DNA from: an uncultured Clostridium sp.
Lineage (GTDB): Bacteria > Bacillota > Clostridia > Clostridiales > Clostridiaceae
Direction: 5' to 3'
NCBI RefSeq assembly: GCF_910588715.1
Contig: NZ_CAJURG010000002.1
Span: 232,283 to 296,282, forward strand
DNA length: 64,000 nucleotides
Made by a program: the position numbers and the translations under genes. Shown one piece after another: positions 42,904 through 51,611 of this stretch. Under the pieces are notes generated by a model. It did not search any database and had not been told where the DNA came from. It saw nothing but the letters and a program-made list of their open reading frames with translations. The first letter of the stretch is position 1, and every line of letters begins with the position of its first letter.

Positions 42904-45900
42904 CTATTCTTGATTCGCAAGCTTTTTATAGTTCTCTAATCTTTCCATAGCATCTGCTTGAGTCTTTTCAAATAAAGCTTCTGCTGCTTCTGGGAATGCT
43001 TTTGCTAATGAAGCGTATCTAACTTCACCCATTAAGAATTCCTTAAAATCTCCCTTAGGTTCTTTTGAATCTAAAGTAAATGGATTCTTAATTCCCTTTA
43101 ATGCTGGATTATATCTATATAATGCCCAATATCCACAATCTACAGCCTTTTTAGATTCTGATTGTGAATTTGTCATTCCTGCCTTAATACCGTGGTTAAT
43201 ACATGGAGCATAAGCTATTATTAATGATGGTCCATTATAGCTTTCTGCTTCAGATATAGCTTTAATAACTTGGTTTTTATCTGCACCCATACAAACTTGA
43301 GCAACATATACATATCCATAGCTCATAGCCATCATACCTAAATCTTTCTTTTTAGTTCTCTTACCTGAAGCAGCAAATTTAGCAATTGCAGCTGTTGGTG
43401 TAGATTTAGAAGATTGACCACCTGTATTTGAATAAACTTCTGTATCAAATACTAATACATTTACGTTATCTCCTGATGCAAGAACATGGTCAAGACCACC
43501 ATATCCAATATCATATGCCCAACCATCTCCACCAAAGATCCATTGTGATCTCTTAACGAAGAATTCTTTATCATTTAAAATAGTTTTAGCTATTTCAGAA
43601 TCGCAATTTTCAAGTGCAGCAACTAAAGCATTTGCCCTTTCTCTAGTTCCATCACTTTCTTCTTTATTATCTAACCAATTCTTTAATACTGCCTTAGTTT
43701 CATCTTCTAAATCACTTTCTAATGCAAATCTTACATTTTCAGCTACTCTATCTCTTATAGCTTGAACGCCTAAGAACATACCTAATCCATATTCAGCATT
43801 ATCTTCAAATAATGAATTTGCCCAAGCTGGACCATGACCATTATGGTTAACTGTATATGGAGTTGCAGGAGCTGATCCTCCCCAAATTGAAGAACATCCT
43901 GTAGCATTAGCTACCATCATTCTATCACCAAATAATTGAGTAACAAGTTTAGCATATGGAGTTTCTCCACAACCTGCACAAGCACCTGAGAACTCAAGAA
44001 GTGGCCTTTCAAATTGACTTCCCTTTAATGTGTTTTTATTCATTGGATTTTTCTTAACAGATACTTCTGTTGTTGCATAATTCCAAGCTTCTATTTGATT
44101 GTGTTGACTATCTTGTGGCTTCATTACTAAAGCTTTATTCTTAGCTGGACATACTTCAGCACAATTTCCACAACCTGTACAATCAAGAGGTGTAACTCCA
44201 ATTGTGAATTTATATGGTGCCTCTGTTTTTAATGCTCTAGCATCTACAGTCTTCATTGAAGCAGGAGCTTTTTCTGATTCTTCACTACTTAATAAGAAAG
44301 GTCTTATTGCTGCATGAGGACATACTACTGAACATTGATTACATTGAATACAATTTTCTGGTATCCATTCTGGAACATTAATTGCAATTCCTCTTTTTTC
44401 ATATGCAGCTGTACCAGCCATGAAAGTACCATCTTCCATACCATGCTTTACAAATGTAGAAACTGGTAATCCAAAACCTTCTTGTCTATTCATAGGTTCA
44501 ACTATATCCTTAATAAATGCTGGAACTTCCTTAACATTACTTTCCTCTTGATCTACTGCATTTATCCATGACTTTGGAACATCTATTTTTACTATAGCAT
44601 CAACACCTGCATCAATGGCAGCATTGTTCATATTAACAACCTTTTCACCTTTTTTACCATATGATGTAACAACAGCTTGTTTTAAATATGCTACTGCTTC
44701 ATCAACAGGAATTATATTAGCAAGTTTAAAGAAGGCTGCTTGCATTATCATATTAATTCTTCCACCAAGACCAATTTCTTGAGCTATCTTAACAGCATTT
44801 AATGTGTAGAACTCTATATTCTTTTCAGCTATAGTCTTCTTCATTTCTGCTGGTAATTTTTCATTTAACTCTTCTGGTGTCCAAATAGTATTTAATAAGA
44901 ACTTACCATTATTCTTTAATCCATCTAATACATTATACTTATAAACATAGGATTGATTGTGACAAGCAACAAAATCAGCTTTATCAATTAAATATGGTGA
45001 TTTAATTGGTTTTTTACCAAATCTTAAATGTGAAACTGTTATACCACCTGATTTTTTAGAATCGTATGAGAAATATCCTTGAGCATACATATCAGTATGG
45101 TCACCAATAATCTTAATAGCGCTCTTATTTGCACCAACAGTACCATCTGAACCTAGTCCCCAGAACTTACAAGCCTTAGTTCCTTCTGGTGTAGCATCAA
45201 TATCTTCTACTGTTTCAAGTGAAGTAAATGTTACATCATCAACTATACCAATTGTAAATCCATTTTTAGGCTCATCCTTAGATAAATTAGCATAAACTGC
45301 TGCTATATCTGAAGGGTTTGGATCCTTTGAACCTAATCCATATCTACCACCAACTATAATTGGAGTATCCTTTTTACCCGCAAATGCACTTACTACATCT
45401 AAGTATAATGGTTCACCAATTGATCCTGGCTCCTTTGTTCTATCTAAAACTGCAATCTTTTTAACTGTATTTGGAATTGCAGCTAATAATTTTTCTATTG
45501 AAAATGGTCTATAAAGTCTAACCTTTACAACACCAACCTTTTCTCCTCTAGCATTTAAATAATCTACAGTTTCTTCAGCAACATCAGTTCCTGAACCCAT
45601 TGCAATAATTACTCTATCTGCATCTTCTGCTCCATAATAATCAAAGCAATGATATTCTCTTCCTGTTAATTTAGTTATCTCAGCCATATATCCTTCTACT
45701 ATTTCTGTAATATCATCATAAAATCTATTTACAGCTTCTCTTGTTTGGAAGTATATATCAGGATTTTGAGCTGTTCCTCTAGTTACAGGATGATCTGGAT
45801 TTAATGCAGATTGTCTAAATTCTTTTACTGCATTCCAATCAACTAAATTAGCTAACTCATCATACTCTAAAACTTCTATTTTTTGAATTTCATGAGATGT

Positions 45901-46422
45901 TCTAAATCCATCAAAGAAATTCATAAATGGAATTCTAGATTTAATTGCTGATAAATGTGCAACTGCTGATAAATCCATAACTTCTTGAACAGAACCTTCA
46001 GCAAGCATAGCAAAACCAGTTTGTCTTGCTGCCATAACATCTTGATGATCTCCAAATATATTTAATGAAGAAGTCGCTAATGCTCTAGCAGATACATGTA
46101 TAACACCTGGAAGTCTTTCTCCAGCAATTTTATACATATTAGGAATCATTAATAATAAACCTTGTGAAGCTGTATATGTAGTTGTATAAGCTCCAGCTTG
46201 AAGTGATCCATGTACAGCACCTGCTGCTCCTCCCTCCGATTGCATTTCCATAACCTTTACTGGTTGTCCAAAAATATTTTTTCTACCTTGTGCAACCCAT
46301 TCATCAACATGCTCTGCCATTGGTGATGATGGAGTTATTGGATAAATAGCAGTTACTTCTGTAAACGCATATGACACGTGTGCAGCCGCAGTGTTACCAT
46401 CCATAGTCTTCATTTTTCTCAT
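42904..46422 (-). CDS. nifJ: Pyruvate:ferredoxin (flavodoxin) oxidoreductase
   Basis: The ATG at 46422 is chosen because GAGG lies about eight bases upstream and MRKMKTMDGNTAAAHVSYAF is the standard start; an ATG ten codons earlier is also open. The product, about 1172 residues, is the fused homodimeric enzyme: pyruvate-binding domain (TAIYPITPSSPMAEHVDEW), two [4Fe4S] clusters in IQCNQCSVVCPHAA and CTGCGNCAEVCPA, a third cluster ligand in FSGACAGCGETPYAK, and the thiamine site FGGDGWAYDIGYGGLDH. It makes acetyl-CoA, CO2 and reduced ferredoxin, the electron donor for the membrane hydrogenase. Confidence 0.97.
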   Translation of the reverse strand: MRKMKTMDGNTAAAHVSYAFTEVTAIYPITPSSPMAEHVDEWVAQGRKNIFGQPVKVMEMQSEGGAAGAVHGSLQAGAYTTTYTASQGLLLMIPNMYKIAGERLPGVIHVSARALATSSLNIFGDHQDVMAARQTGFAMLAEGSVQEVMDLSAVAHLSAIKSRIPFMNFFDGFRTSHEIQKIEVLEYDELANLVDWNAVKEFRQSALNPDHPVTRGTAQNPDIYFQTREAVNRFYDDITEIVEGYMAEITKLTGREYHCFDYYGAEDADRVIIAMGSGTDVAEETVDYLNARGEKVGVVKVRLYRPFSIEKLLAAIPNTVKKIAVLDRTKEPGSIGEPLYLDVVSAFAGKKDTPIIVGGRYGLGSKDPNPSDIAAVYANLSKDEPKNGFTIGIVDDVTFTSLETVEDIDATPEGTKACKFWGLGSDGTVGANKSAIKIIGDHTDMYAQGYFSYDSKKSGGITVSHLRFGKKPIKSPYLIDKADFVACHNQSYVYKYNVLDGLKNNGKFLLNTIWTPEELNEKLPAEMKKTIAEKNIEFYTLNAVKIAQEIGLGGRINMIMQAAFFKLANIIPVDEAVAYLKQAVVTSYGKKGEKVVNMNNAAIDAGVDAIVKIDVPKSWINAVDQEESNVKEVPAFIKDIVEPMNRQEGFGLPVSTFVKHGMEDGTFMAGTAAYEKRGIAINVPEWIPENCIQCNQCSVVCPHAAIRPFLLSSEESEKAPASMKTVDARALKTEAPYKFTIGVTPLDCTGCGNCAEVCPAKNKALVMKPQDSQHNQIEAWNYATTEVSVKKNPMNKNTLKGSQFERPLLEFSGACAGCGETPYAKLVTQLFGDRMMVANATGCSSIWGGSAPATPYTVNHNGHGPAWANSLFEDNAEYGLGMFLGVQAIRDRVAENVRFALESDLEDETKAVLKNWLDNKEESDGTRERANALVAALENCDSEIAKTILNDKEFFVKRSQWIFGGDGWAYDIGYGGLDHVLASGDNVNVLVFDTEVYSNTGGQSSKSTPTAAIAKFAASGKRTKKKDLGMMAMSYGYVYVAQVCMGADKNQVIKAISEAESYNGPSLIIAYAPCINHGIKAGMTNSQSESKKAVDCGYWALYRYNPALKGIKNPFTLDSKEPKGDFKEFLMGEVRYASLAKAFPEAAEALFEKTQADAMERLENYKKLANQE

Positions 46423-46468
46423 CTCTTCTACCTCGCTTCCCCTTTTTTTCATTTAAGCATATAAATAA

Positions 46469-46517
46469 TATGGTATATATCGAAATAAACTATATTTAAT
46501 TTCAATAATATACCATA
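46469..46517. repeat. Long inverted repeat upstream of PFOR
   Basis: TATGGTATAT (46469-46478) and ATATACCATA (46508-46517) pair, and inside them GAAAT pairs with ATTTC. It lies about 50 bases before the PFOR start and could be an operator or a leader hairpin. Confidence 0.5.
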
Positions 46518-46561
46518 GTTGCTTACATAAAATATTTTCACTTAGTAGATATGAAGTTAGA

Positions 46562-46993
46562 CTATATACATAAAATTAATTCTTTACCTAAATCCATAGC
46601 CCTTTTTAAATCATTCTTCTCAACAGAATCCTTAACAGCTAATTTTCCCAAAACGTTGAATCCATAGTCTATCATATTTTCTTCCCATTTATCAATAAAC
46701 TTCGTATCACGCCATCCACATGATCCAAATAAAACTAAAGGCTTATTTTTAATTTCTATTTCCTTTAAACTATTAATAAAAGGTTTCATATCTATTTCTT
46801 CTATATCATCGTTTATCATTGCTGGGCTTCCAAAAGCTACTGCATCTGCTTCTAAAACATCTTCGATAGATGCATCTGCCACATGTTTTGTTTCAACTTC
46901 TACATCTCCTATACTAGCGCCTTCGCATATAGCATTTGCTATAATTTCTACATTTCCACCATTACTCCAGTATATTATTGAAACTTTTTTCAT
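46562..46993 (-). CDS. Flavodoxin
   Basis: The ATG at 46993 follows AGAGGTGC; the frame is open 11 codons further, but MKKVSIIYWSNGGNVEII is the normal flavodoxin start with the FMN-phosphate loop. The product, about 143 residues, has DAVAFGSPAMIN and VLFGSCGWRDTKFID for FMN ring contact. It is a short-chain flavodoxin, a one- or two-electron carrier that can replace ferredoxin under iron limitation. It lies directly upstream of PFOR, a likely partner. Confidence 0.93.
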   Translation of the reverse strand: MKKVSIIYWSNGGNVEIIANAICEGASIGDVEVETKHVADASIEDVLEADAVAFGSPAMINDDIEEIDMKPFINSLKEIEIKNKPLVLFGSCGWRDTKFIDKWEENMIDYGFNVLGKLAVKDSVEKNDLKRAMDLGKELILCI

Positions 46994-47132
46994 TTTAGCA
47001 CCTCTTCTACTTTTGTTTAATTTCATTTGGTAATTTTTACTAACAATTTTAATTATATAATACCAAATAATTTTTTCAAGTTATTTCCCTATATTTTAAA
47101 ATTTATTTTTCAAAATTTAATTATAGAACTTA

Positions 47133-48212
47133 TTATTTTTTCTTTATACTACTCATAATTACATTTATAATTGCATCAACACCGCTTTTCATTTGGCTAT
47201 TATTCATATTTTTTATAAATTCATTTTTTCTTGATTTTAATTCCGAAAGCCTTTCCATTAAATTATGCTTTTCTATCATTTCATCTTCATCTAAAACTAA
47301 TGAATATCCTTCTTTAGCAAAAGATTTAGCATTTAATATTTGATCTCCTCTACTACTTTTTTTAGATAAAGGTATTAAAAGTGTTGGTTTTTTTAATGCT
47401 AATAATTCAAATATTACATTTGCACCAGCTCTAGAAATTATAAAATCCGCATATTTAAGTAAATGTGGTAAATCTTCTTTAACATACTCAAATTGTTTAT
47501 ATCCTTCTAAGCCATTTAAAGATTTATCTAAATTTCCTTTTCCACATATATGAATTACATTAAAGTTTTTTAGTATATCATTAATATGATACCTAACTTC
47601 ATCATTTATATTCTTTGCTCCTAAGCTACCACCAATAACTAAAATAACCTCTTTATCTTGCTTAAACTTGCAAATTTCTTTTCCTATTAGTCTATTTCCC
47701 TTTAATATTTCCTCTCTTATCGGAGTCCCTGTTAATTCTCCCTTTCCATCCTTTATATAATTTAAACTTTCTCTAAAAGTTACACATAACTTATCACAAA
47801 ATGGAGCTGATAATTTATTTGCAAGGCCTGGTGTTAAATCTGACTCATGAGATACTACTGGTATCTTTTTCATTGAGGCAGCTATAACTACTGGAACAGC
47901 AACAAATCCCCCTTTTGAAAAAATAACATCTGGCTTTTCTTTTGATAAAATTTTATTTGCTTGAATTACACCTTTCATAACCTTAAATGGGTCAGAAAAG
48001 TTTTTCATATCAAAATATCTTCTTAGTTTTCCTGATGAAATTGCAAAATAAGGTATTCCTGCATCACCTATAATTTCTTTTTCAATTCCGTCATAACTTC
48101 CTATATACTTTATTTCAAAGTCTTTTTCCTTTAACTTTGGAACTAAAGCTAAATTTGGAGTTACATGGCCTGCTGTTCCCCCACCAGTCATTATAATCTT
48201 ATACTTACTCAT
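47133..48212 (-). CDS. murG: UDP-GlcNAc:undecaprenyl-PP-MurNAc-pentapeptide GlcNAc transferase
   Basis: The ATG at 48212 is chosen since AGGTGG lies nine bases upstream and MSKYKIIMTGGGTAGHVTPNL is the MurG start; the frame is open 14 codons further. The product, about 359 residues, has DVIFSKGGFVAVPVVIAA, LVIGGSLGAKNIND, SRAGANVIFEL and ILNAKSFAKEGYSLVL. It adds GlcNAc to lipid I to give lipid II on the inner membrane face. It stands apart from the usual dcw cluster. Confidence 0.93.
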   Translation of the reverse strand: MSKYKIIMTGGGTAGHVTPNLALVPKLKEKDFEIKYIGSYDGIEKEIIGDAGIPYFAISSGKLRRYFDMKNFSDPFKVMKGVIQANKILSKEKPDVIFSKGGFVAVPVVIAASMKKIPVVSHESDLTPGLANKLSAPFCDKLCVTFRESLNYIKDGKGELTGTPIREEILKGNRLIGKEICKFKQDKEVILVIGGSLGAKNINDEVRYHINDILKNFNVIHICGKGNLDKSLNGLEGYKQFEYVKEDLPHLLKYADFIISRAGANVIFELLALKKPTLLIPLSKKSSRGDQILNAKSFAKEGYSLVLDEDEMIEKHNLMERLSELKSRKNEFIKNMNNSQMKSGVDAIINVIMSSIKKK

Positions 48213-48339
48213 CAAACCACCTCTTCTATTAAGATTTTTTAAAAACTTCAACACTAAGCTTTAATGTCTAATATATATTTATTAAATTCAAGTTGTAAAT
48301 AGTTAAGTATCCCTATATATTCTACCACTAACCCAGTAA

Positions 48340-48376
48340 TTTTCCACCTTTTCCTCTAATTAAATATAATATAAAG
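48340..48376. repeat. Left copy of a 37-bp direct repeat flanking the small island
   Basis: Thirty-two bases from 48340 match 49938-49969 exactly. One mismatch and four more identical bases follow. It includes a TATAAT (48365-48370) but no gene starts downstream on the plus strand. Confidence 0.9.
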
Positions 48377-48478
48377 GATTTACTAATTTTTTATATTCTT
48401 AATAGAAACAAAAATCTCAATAAAGGTTTTTAAGTAAAATCAATAAAAACAAAATTATTAATTAGGAACTCTTTATTT

Positions 48479-48940
48479 TTATTGTATTATCACCTTAGCA
48501 TCTGGGTATAATTCTTTTAACAGGGCTACGGTATATATCTCATTTACAAGGGATAGGTAGCCCCTGCTTAATCTATTCCTTACTGCTTGTAGTATACAAC
48601 CCTCAAACTGTAATCCCCTAAGCATAGAATCTTTTCTTTGTAACTCACTAATCCACCAATTCTCGGTTACTAATATACCTCTATCAGCATATTCCTGTTG
48701 TGTTGGTACTCGGTGGAGTTCCTCGCATAAATCTTCAAATAAACAAGCAACATCAGAACCAAAGTTATTTACACTTTCATACAATGCTATTTTCTTCCTA
48801 TCTTCGTAAGATACAGTTTCTACTACAATAGGAACTGTTAAATACTATGGTGTTGCCAAGAGTTCCCTCAATTCACTAGCGGTCATATTTACGATATTTG
48901 TCTTAGTCGTCAACCTCTCACAAACATCATAGCCATTCAT
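48479..48940 (-). pseudogene. Amber-interrupted gene of unknown function in the island
   Basis: The ATG at 48940 has a strong GGAGGTTAAAT site and starts a frame two bases after the upstream stop, but a TAG at 48845-48847 interrupts it at codon 32. Reading through gives about 153 residues, continuing LTVPIVVETVSYEDRKKIALYE and then FEDLCEELHRVPTQQEYADRG, QFEGCILQAVRNRLSRGYLSL and ELYPDAKVIIQ. The downstream part alone can start at TTG 48784 (101 codons) but without a good ribosome site. I do not recognise the product. Codon use (AGG, CTC, GGC) and GC are higher than in neighbours, so this looks like a decayed mobile-element or phage gene. Confidence 0.75.
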
Positions 48941-48941
48941 A

Positions 48942-49613
48942 TTATTTAACCTCCAAACCTTCAAAGTACTGTTTAGTAGCTTCACTACTGGATTCCCCTA
49001 TATTTGCAAATATACATCTAGCATCCATTTCCCAAGTCCCCTCTAAATCAAATTTACCTTTCTCCATATCATAGTTAATAATATGGTAGTTGTTTGCATT
49101 GTCAATAAGTTCAAGGCTAATTTTCTTAATTTTCCCAGTTGTGTCGCCAGAAAGTGCAGTACAATCTAGCGTTTCATTTGGAAATGTAATCCAATAATTT
49201 TCTTTAGTAATCTTATTTTCCCTTGTTGCTGGGTGAAATTCAACATCATCCATAAAATTATCAAAACATACCCAACCGCCACGTATAGCATAATTTGTAT
49301 TGTTCACAATTTTAATACTTACTTCTGTTGGACACTCGCTTCCTACTGCTCTTCCCGCCCATCTATCTTTTTCTCTTTTTTTCTTTTTGTCTTTATCTAC
49401 AGTCAATACAATATCTATATCAAAACTAGCATCTGTTATTCCTAGTTTTTCTATAGGGGATTCTTCCTTTTTGTTTGATTCCTTTTTATTTTCTACTACT
49501 TTATCTACAACTTTAACTTTAATATCTGCAAATGTAGTTGTAGAAATTGTACTACTAATTGTAGCCCCTAGTAGTAATGCTGATATCATCTTTGTAATAA
49601 ATAGTTTTTTCAT
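48942..49613 (-). CDS. Secreted protein of unknown function (island)
   Basis: An AAGGAG site precedes the ATG. The 223-residue product has a signal peptide (MKKLFITKMISALLLGATIS) ending near residue 30, a Lys/Glu-rich stretch (VDKVVENKKESNKKEESP), and a beta-rich domain with CPTEVSIKIVNNTNYAIRGGWVCFDNF and NEKTLDC-like Cys positions. I do not recognise it. Its stop is one base before the next ATG, so the pair is translationally coupled. GC appears higher than the surroundings (about 32-40% by eye against about 25%), suggesting acquisition. Confidence 0.75.
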   Translation of the reverse strand: MKKLFITKMISALLLGATISSTISTTTFADIKVKVVDKVVENKKESNKKEESPIEKLGITDASFDIDIVLTVDKDKKKKREKDRWAGRAVGSECPTEVSIKIVNNTNYAIRGGWVCFDNFMDDVEFHPATRENKITKENYWITFPNETLDCTALSGDTTGKIKKISLELIDNANNYHIINYDMEKGKFDLEGTWEMDARCIFANIGESSSEATKQYFEGLEVK

Positions 49614-50024
49614 AAAATCAACTCCTTGTAATGTATTGTATATTTTTAAAATTATATATAAAAAACCTAATAAACTTATGTTATTAAAATGTTAATAATT
49701 ATTATAAAATAACAATATATACTTATATAAAAACATTAAAAAGTAAATAAATTTATATTTATAAAAATTCCTCTTCGTATATTTTATTATATTTCATTAA
49801 ATTAATTTTTGTTGCAAATGTAGTAGTTATTATAATAACATAAGTGTTAATTTTACTTACTCATTTAATATATTTTAAATCTAAGACCACATAATAAAAA
49901 ATATAACAATTATTTTAATTTAAATATCCTATATATTTTTTCCACCTTTTCCTCTAATTAAATATAATACAAAGCTTCTAACTGGATAAAATATTATCAT
50001 AAAGATACAAGGAGATGAATTTAA
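49614..50024. other. Gene-free stretch upstream of the spore-protein gene
   Basis: It contains the right copy of the direct repeat and the promoter of the spore-protein gene. Otherwise it is AT-rich with no ORF of note. Confidence 0.5.
49938..49974. repeat. Right copy of the 37-bp direct repeat
   Basis: It matches 48340-48376 with one mismatch. The TATAAT inside it (49963-49968) lies about 55 bases before the spore-protein ATG and may be that gene's promoter. Confidence 0.9.
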
Positions 50025-50207
50025 ATGTCAAAAAATTTAGTACCTGATGCTAAAGATAAATTAGCTAAATTCAAAAACCAAGTTTCTAGTGAAATGGGAG
50101 TTCCTTTCACAGATTATAACGGTGACTTAACTTCTAAACAATGCGGTAGCGTTGGTGGAGAAATGGTTAAACGTATGGTTGAACAATATGAAAATGGAAT
50201 GAAATAA
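50025..50207 (+). CDS. Alpha/beta-type small acid-soluble spore protein
   Basis: The 60-residue product (MSKNLVPDAKDKLAKFKNQV, then SSEMGVPFTDYNGDL and VGGEMVKRMVEQYE) is a classical alpha/beta SASP that coats spore DNA and protects it from UV and heat; it is degraded by the GPR protease on germination. The ATG has AAGGAG at good spacing. It would be made in the forespore. This single gene shows the organism forms spores. Confidence 0.96.
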   Translation: MSKNLVPDAKDKLAKFKNQVSSEMGVPFTDYNGDLTSKQCGSVGGEMVKRMVEQYENGMK

Positions 50208-50216
50208 TTAATTCCA

Positions 50217-50259
50217 AAATAAATAATAGGATGCTTTTTAAACACCCTATTATTTATTT
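50217..50259 (+). terminator. Terminator of the spore-protein gene
   Basis: AAATAAATAATAGG pairs with CCTATTATTTATTT. On the other strand it can also serve the convergent LiaF-like gene. Confidence 0.85.
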
Positions 50260-50265
50260 CATAAA

Positions 50266-51009
50266 CTATATATAATATACTTCTACACCTGAAAGCTTAA
50301 TATCACCAGTTAATATTAAAGTATGGCTAAATTCTTTACTTTCTTTTCTTTCATTTCCAACTCCACCTATAAACACATTAGTTCTATTTTCAACATTCCA
50401 AGCCTTAGGAATATATAATTCTAATCCAGACAAAGATATATCTAATCTAATAATAGCCACATCTTCTGCCATTATTGCATTATCAAAATAAACTTGAAGT
50501 CCAGAACATTTGCATTTAATATCTGCACTTACAAATTTATTATTATTTATATACTTTGTTTGAGCAGAAAAAACAGAATTAATTTTTATATTACTTTCAT
50601 CATTAAATACTTCTTCAAAATTTTCCTCATCTAATTTACTTTCATATTCTTCTAGTATAGATGTATTTTTTTCAGATTTATAGTATGACTTTACATCAAA
50701 CCATTTGTTTTTTTTGGGGAAAATCATTGATAATCCAATACTTCCAAAAAGAGCTGCTAATAAAACAGTCCATGGAGTAAGCATAGTTATTCCCAGTTTT
50801 TCATCATATATTATACAAATAAATGCTATTGGAAATAATATTCCTGCATAATTTAATCTAAATAAACTATCTATAATAATTGCAAATAAAATTATTGAAA
50901 ATCCTAAACTAAATGGATTAATATCTGATAAAAATCCTAGCTTTCCTATAATTAAACCAATTGCACCTAAAACAAATAATATTCCCCAAAATATATTTCT
51001 ATCTTTCAC
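50266..51009 (-). CDS. LiaF-like membrane protein (cell-envelope stress, C-terminal beta domain)
   Basis: The 247-residue product has four N-terminal membrane helices (about 7-100) and a C-terminal beta domain of the DUF2154/LiaF type: INSVFSAQTKYIN, CSGLQVYFDNAIM, LDISLSGLELYIPKAWNVENR and a final LSGVEVYYI. LiaF proteins modulate envelope-stress signalling in Firmicutes. Here it follows a LytTR regulator by two bases, so it is probably the target or sensor of that regulator. Confidence 0.8.
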   Translation of the reverse strand: MKDRNIFWGILFVLGAIGLIIGKLGFLSDINPFSLGFSIILFAIIIDSLFRLNYAGILFPIAFICIIYDEKLGITMLTPWTVLLAALFGSIGLSMIFPKKNKWFDVKSYYKSEKNTSILEEYESKLDEENFEEVFNDESNIKINSVFSAQTKYINNNKFVSADIKCKCSGLQVYFDNAIMAEDVAIIRLDISLSGLELYIPKAWNVENRTNVFIGGVGNERKESKEFSHTLILTGDIKLSGVEVYYI

Positions 51010-51010
51010 C

Positions 51011-51466
51011 TTATCTCCTCTTTTCTAATAATTTTAATTTTAGTACTTTATAATAACCTCTAGATACATATACTTTCTTATGAGTATTTTTAAACTCAAC
51101 TAAACTTGCAGATGTTATATTTCTAGTTATTGAATAAATATGATTAATATTTAAAATTGTAGACTTAGATATTCTAATGAAATTCTGTGGTAAAATTTCT
51201 TCTAATTCATAAAGCTTATACTTAACTTGATATACTTCATTTAATGTATGTGCATAAATCAAACTCTCCTCTGTTTCAAAAAATAATATATCATCAACAC
51301 ATATGTAATATTCCGTATTTCCCTTATAAAATATCATTTCCTTTTTTTCTGAAATCAGTTCAAAAATAATATTTTGAATTTTTGTTATTTCTTCACTTAA
51401 CTCGCTACACTTAATAATAATTTCATTTTCTTTAATTTGATTATCTAGCTCTATCCGTAACTTCAT
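51011..51466 (-). CDS. LytTR-family DNA-binding regulator
   Basis: The 151-residue product lacks a receiver domain and carries a C-terminal LytTR domain (residues about 50-150): DDILFFETEESLIYAHTLN, LPQNFIRISKSTILNINHIYSI and KVYVSRGYYKVLK. The N-terminal 45 residues may sense an input. Small LytTR proteins of this sort often control a neighbouring membrane protein gene, here the LiaF-like gene. Confidence 0.88.
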   Translation of the reverse strand: MKLRIELDNQIKENEIIIKCSELSEEITKIQNIIFELISEKKEMIFYKGNTEYYICVDDILFFETEESLIYAHTLNEVYQVKYKLYELEEILPQNFIRISKSTILNINHIYSITRNITSASLVEFKNTHKKVYVSRGYYKVLKLKLLEKRR

Positions 51467-51580
51467 ATCTACTCAATCCTCCTATTCACCAATTATATTC
51501 TAAGCATTTTTTTATGTAAACTTAGATTAAGTAAGAGGTTATTTTTTTATTCTAAGACGTTAATTTTTCTTAATAACATA

Positions 51581-51606
51581 AAAAAGAGGCATCTCTGCCC
51601 CTTATA
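51581..51606 (-). terminator. Terminator of recJ
   Basis: A short G/C-rich stem (GGGGCA with TGCCTC, one wobble) is followed by TTTTTT on the minus strand. Confidence 0.82.
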
Positions 51607-51611
51607 AAAAA

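Noticed and set aside
48479..48784. Independent 101-residue gene starting at TTG 48784
   Set aside because: There is no good ribosome site, and the frame continues upstream past an amber codon to an ATG with a strong one, so a broken longer gene is more likely.
49233..49695. Plus-strand frames opposite the secreted protein gene
   Set aside because: They mirror the Lys/Glu-rich coding strand and lack ribosome sites.
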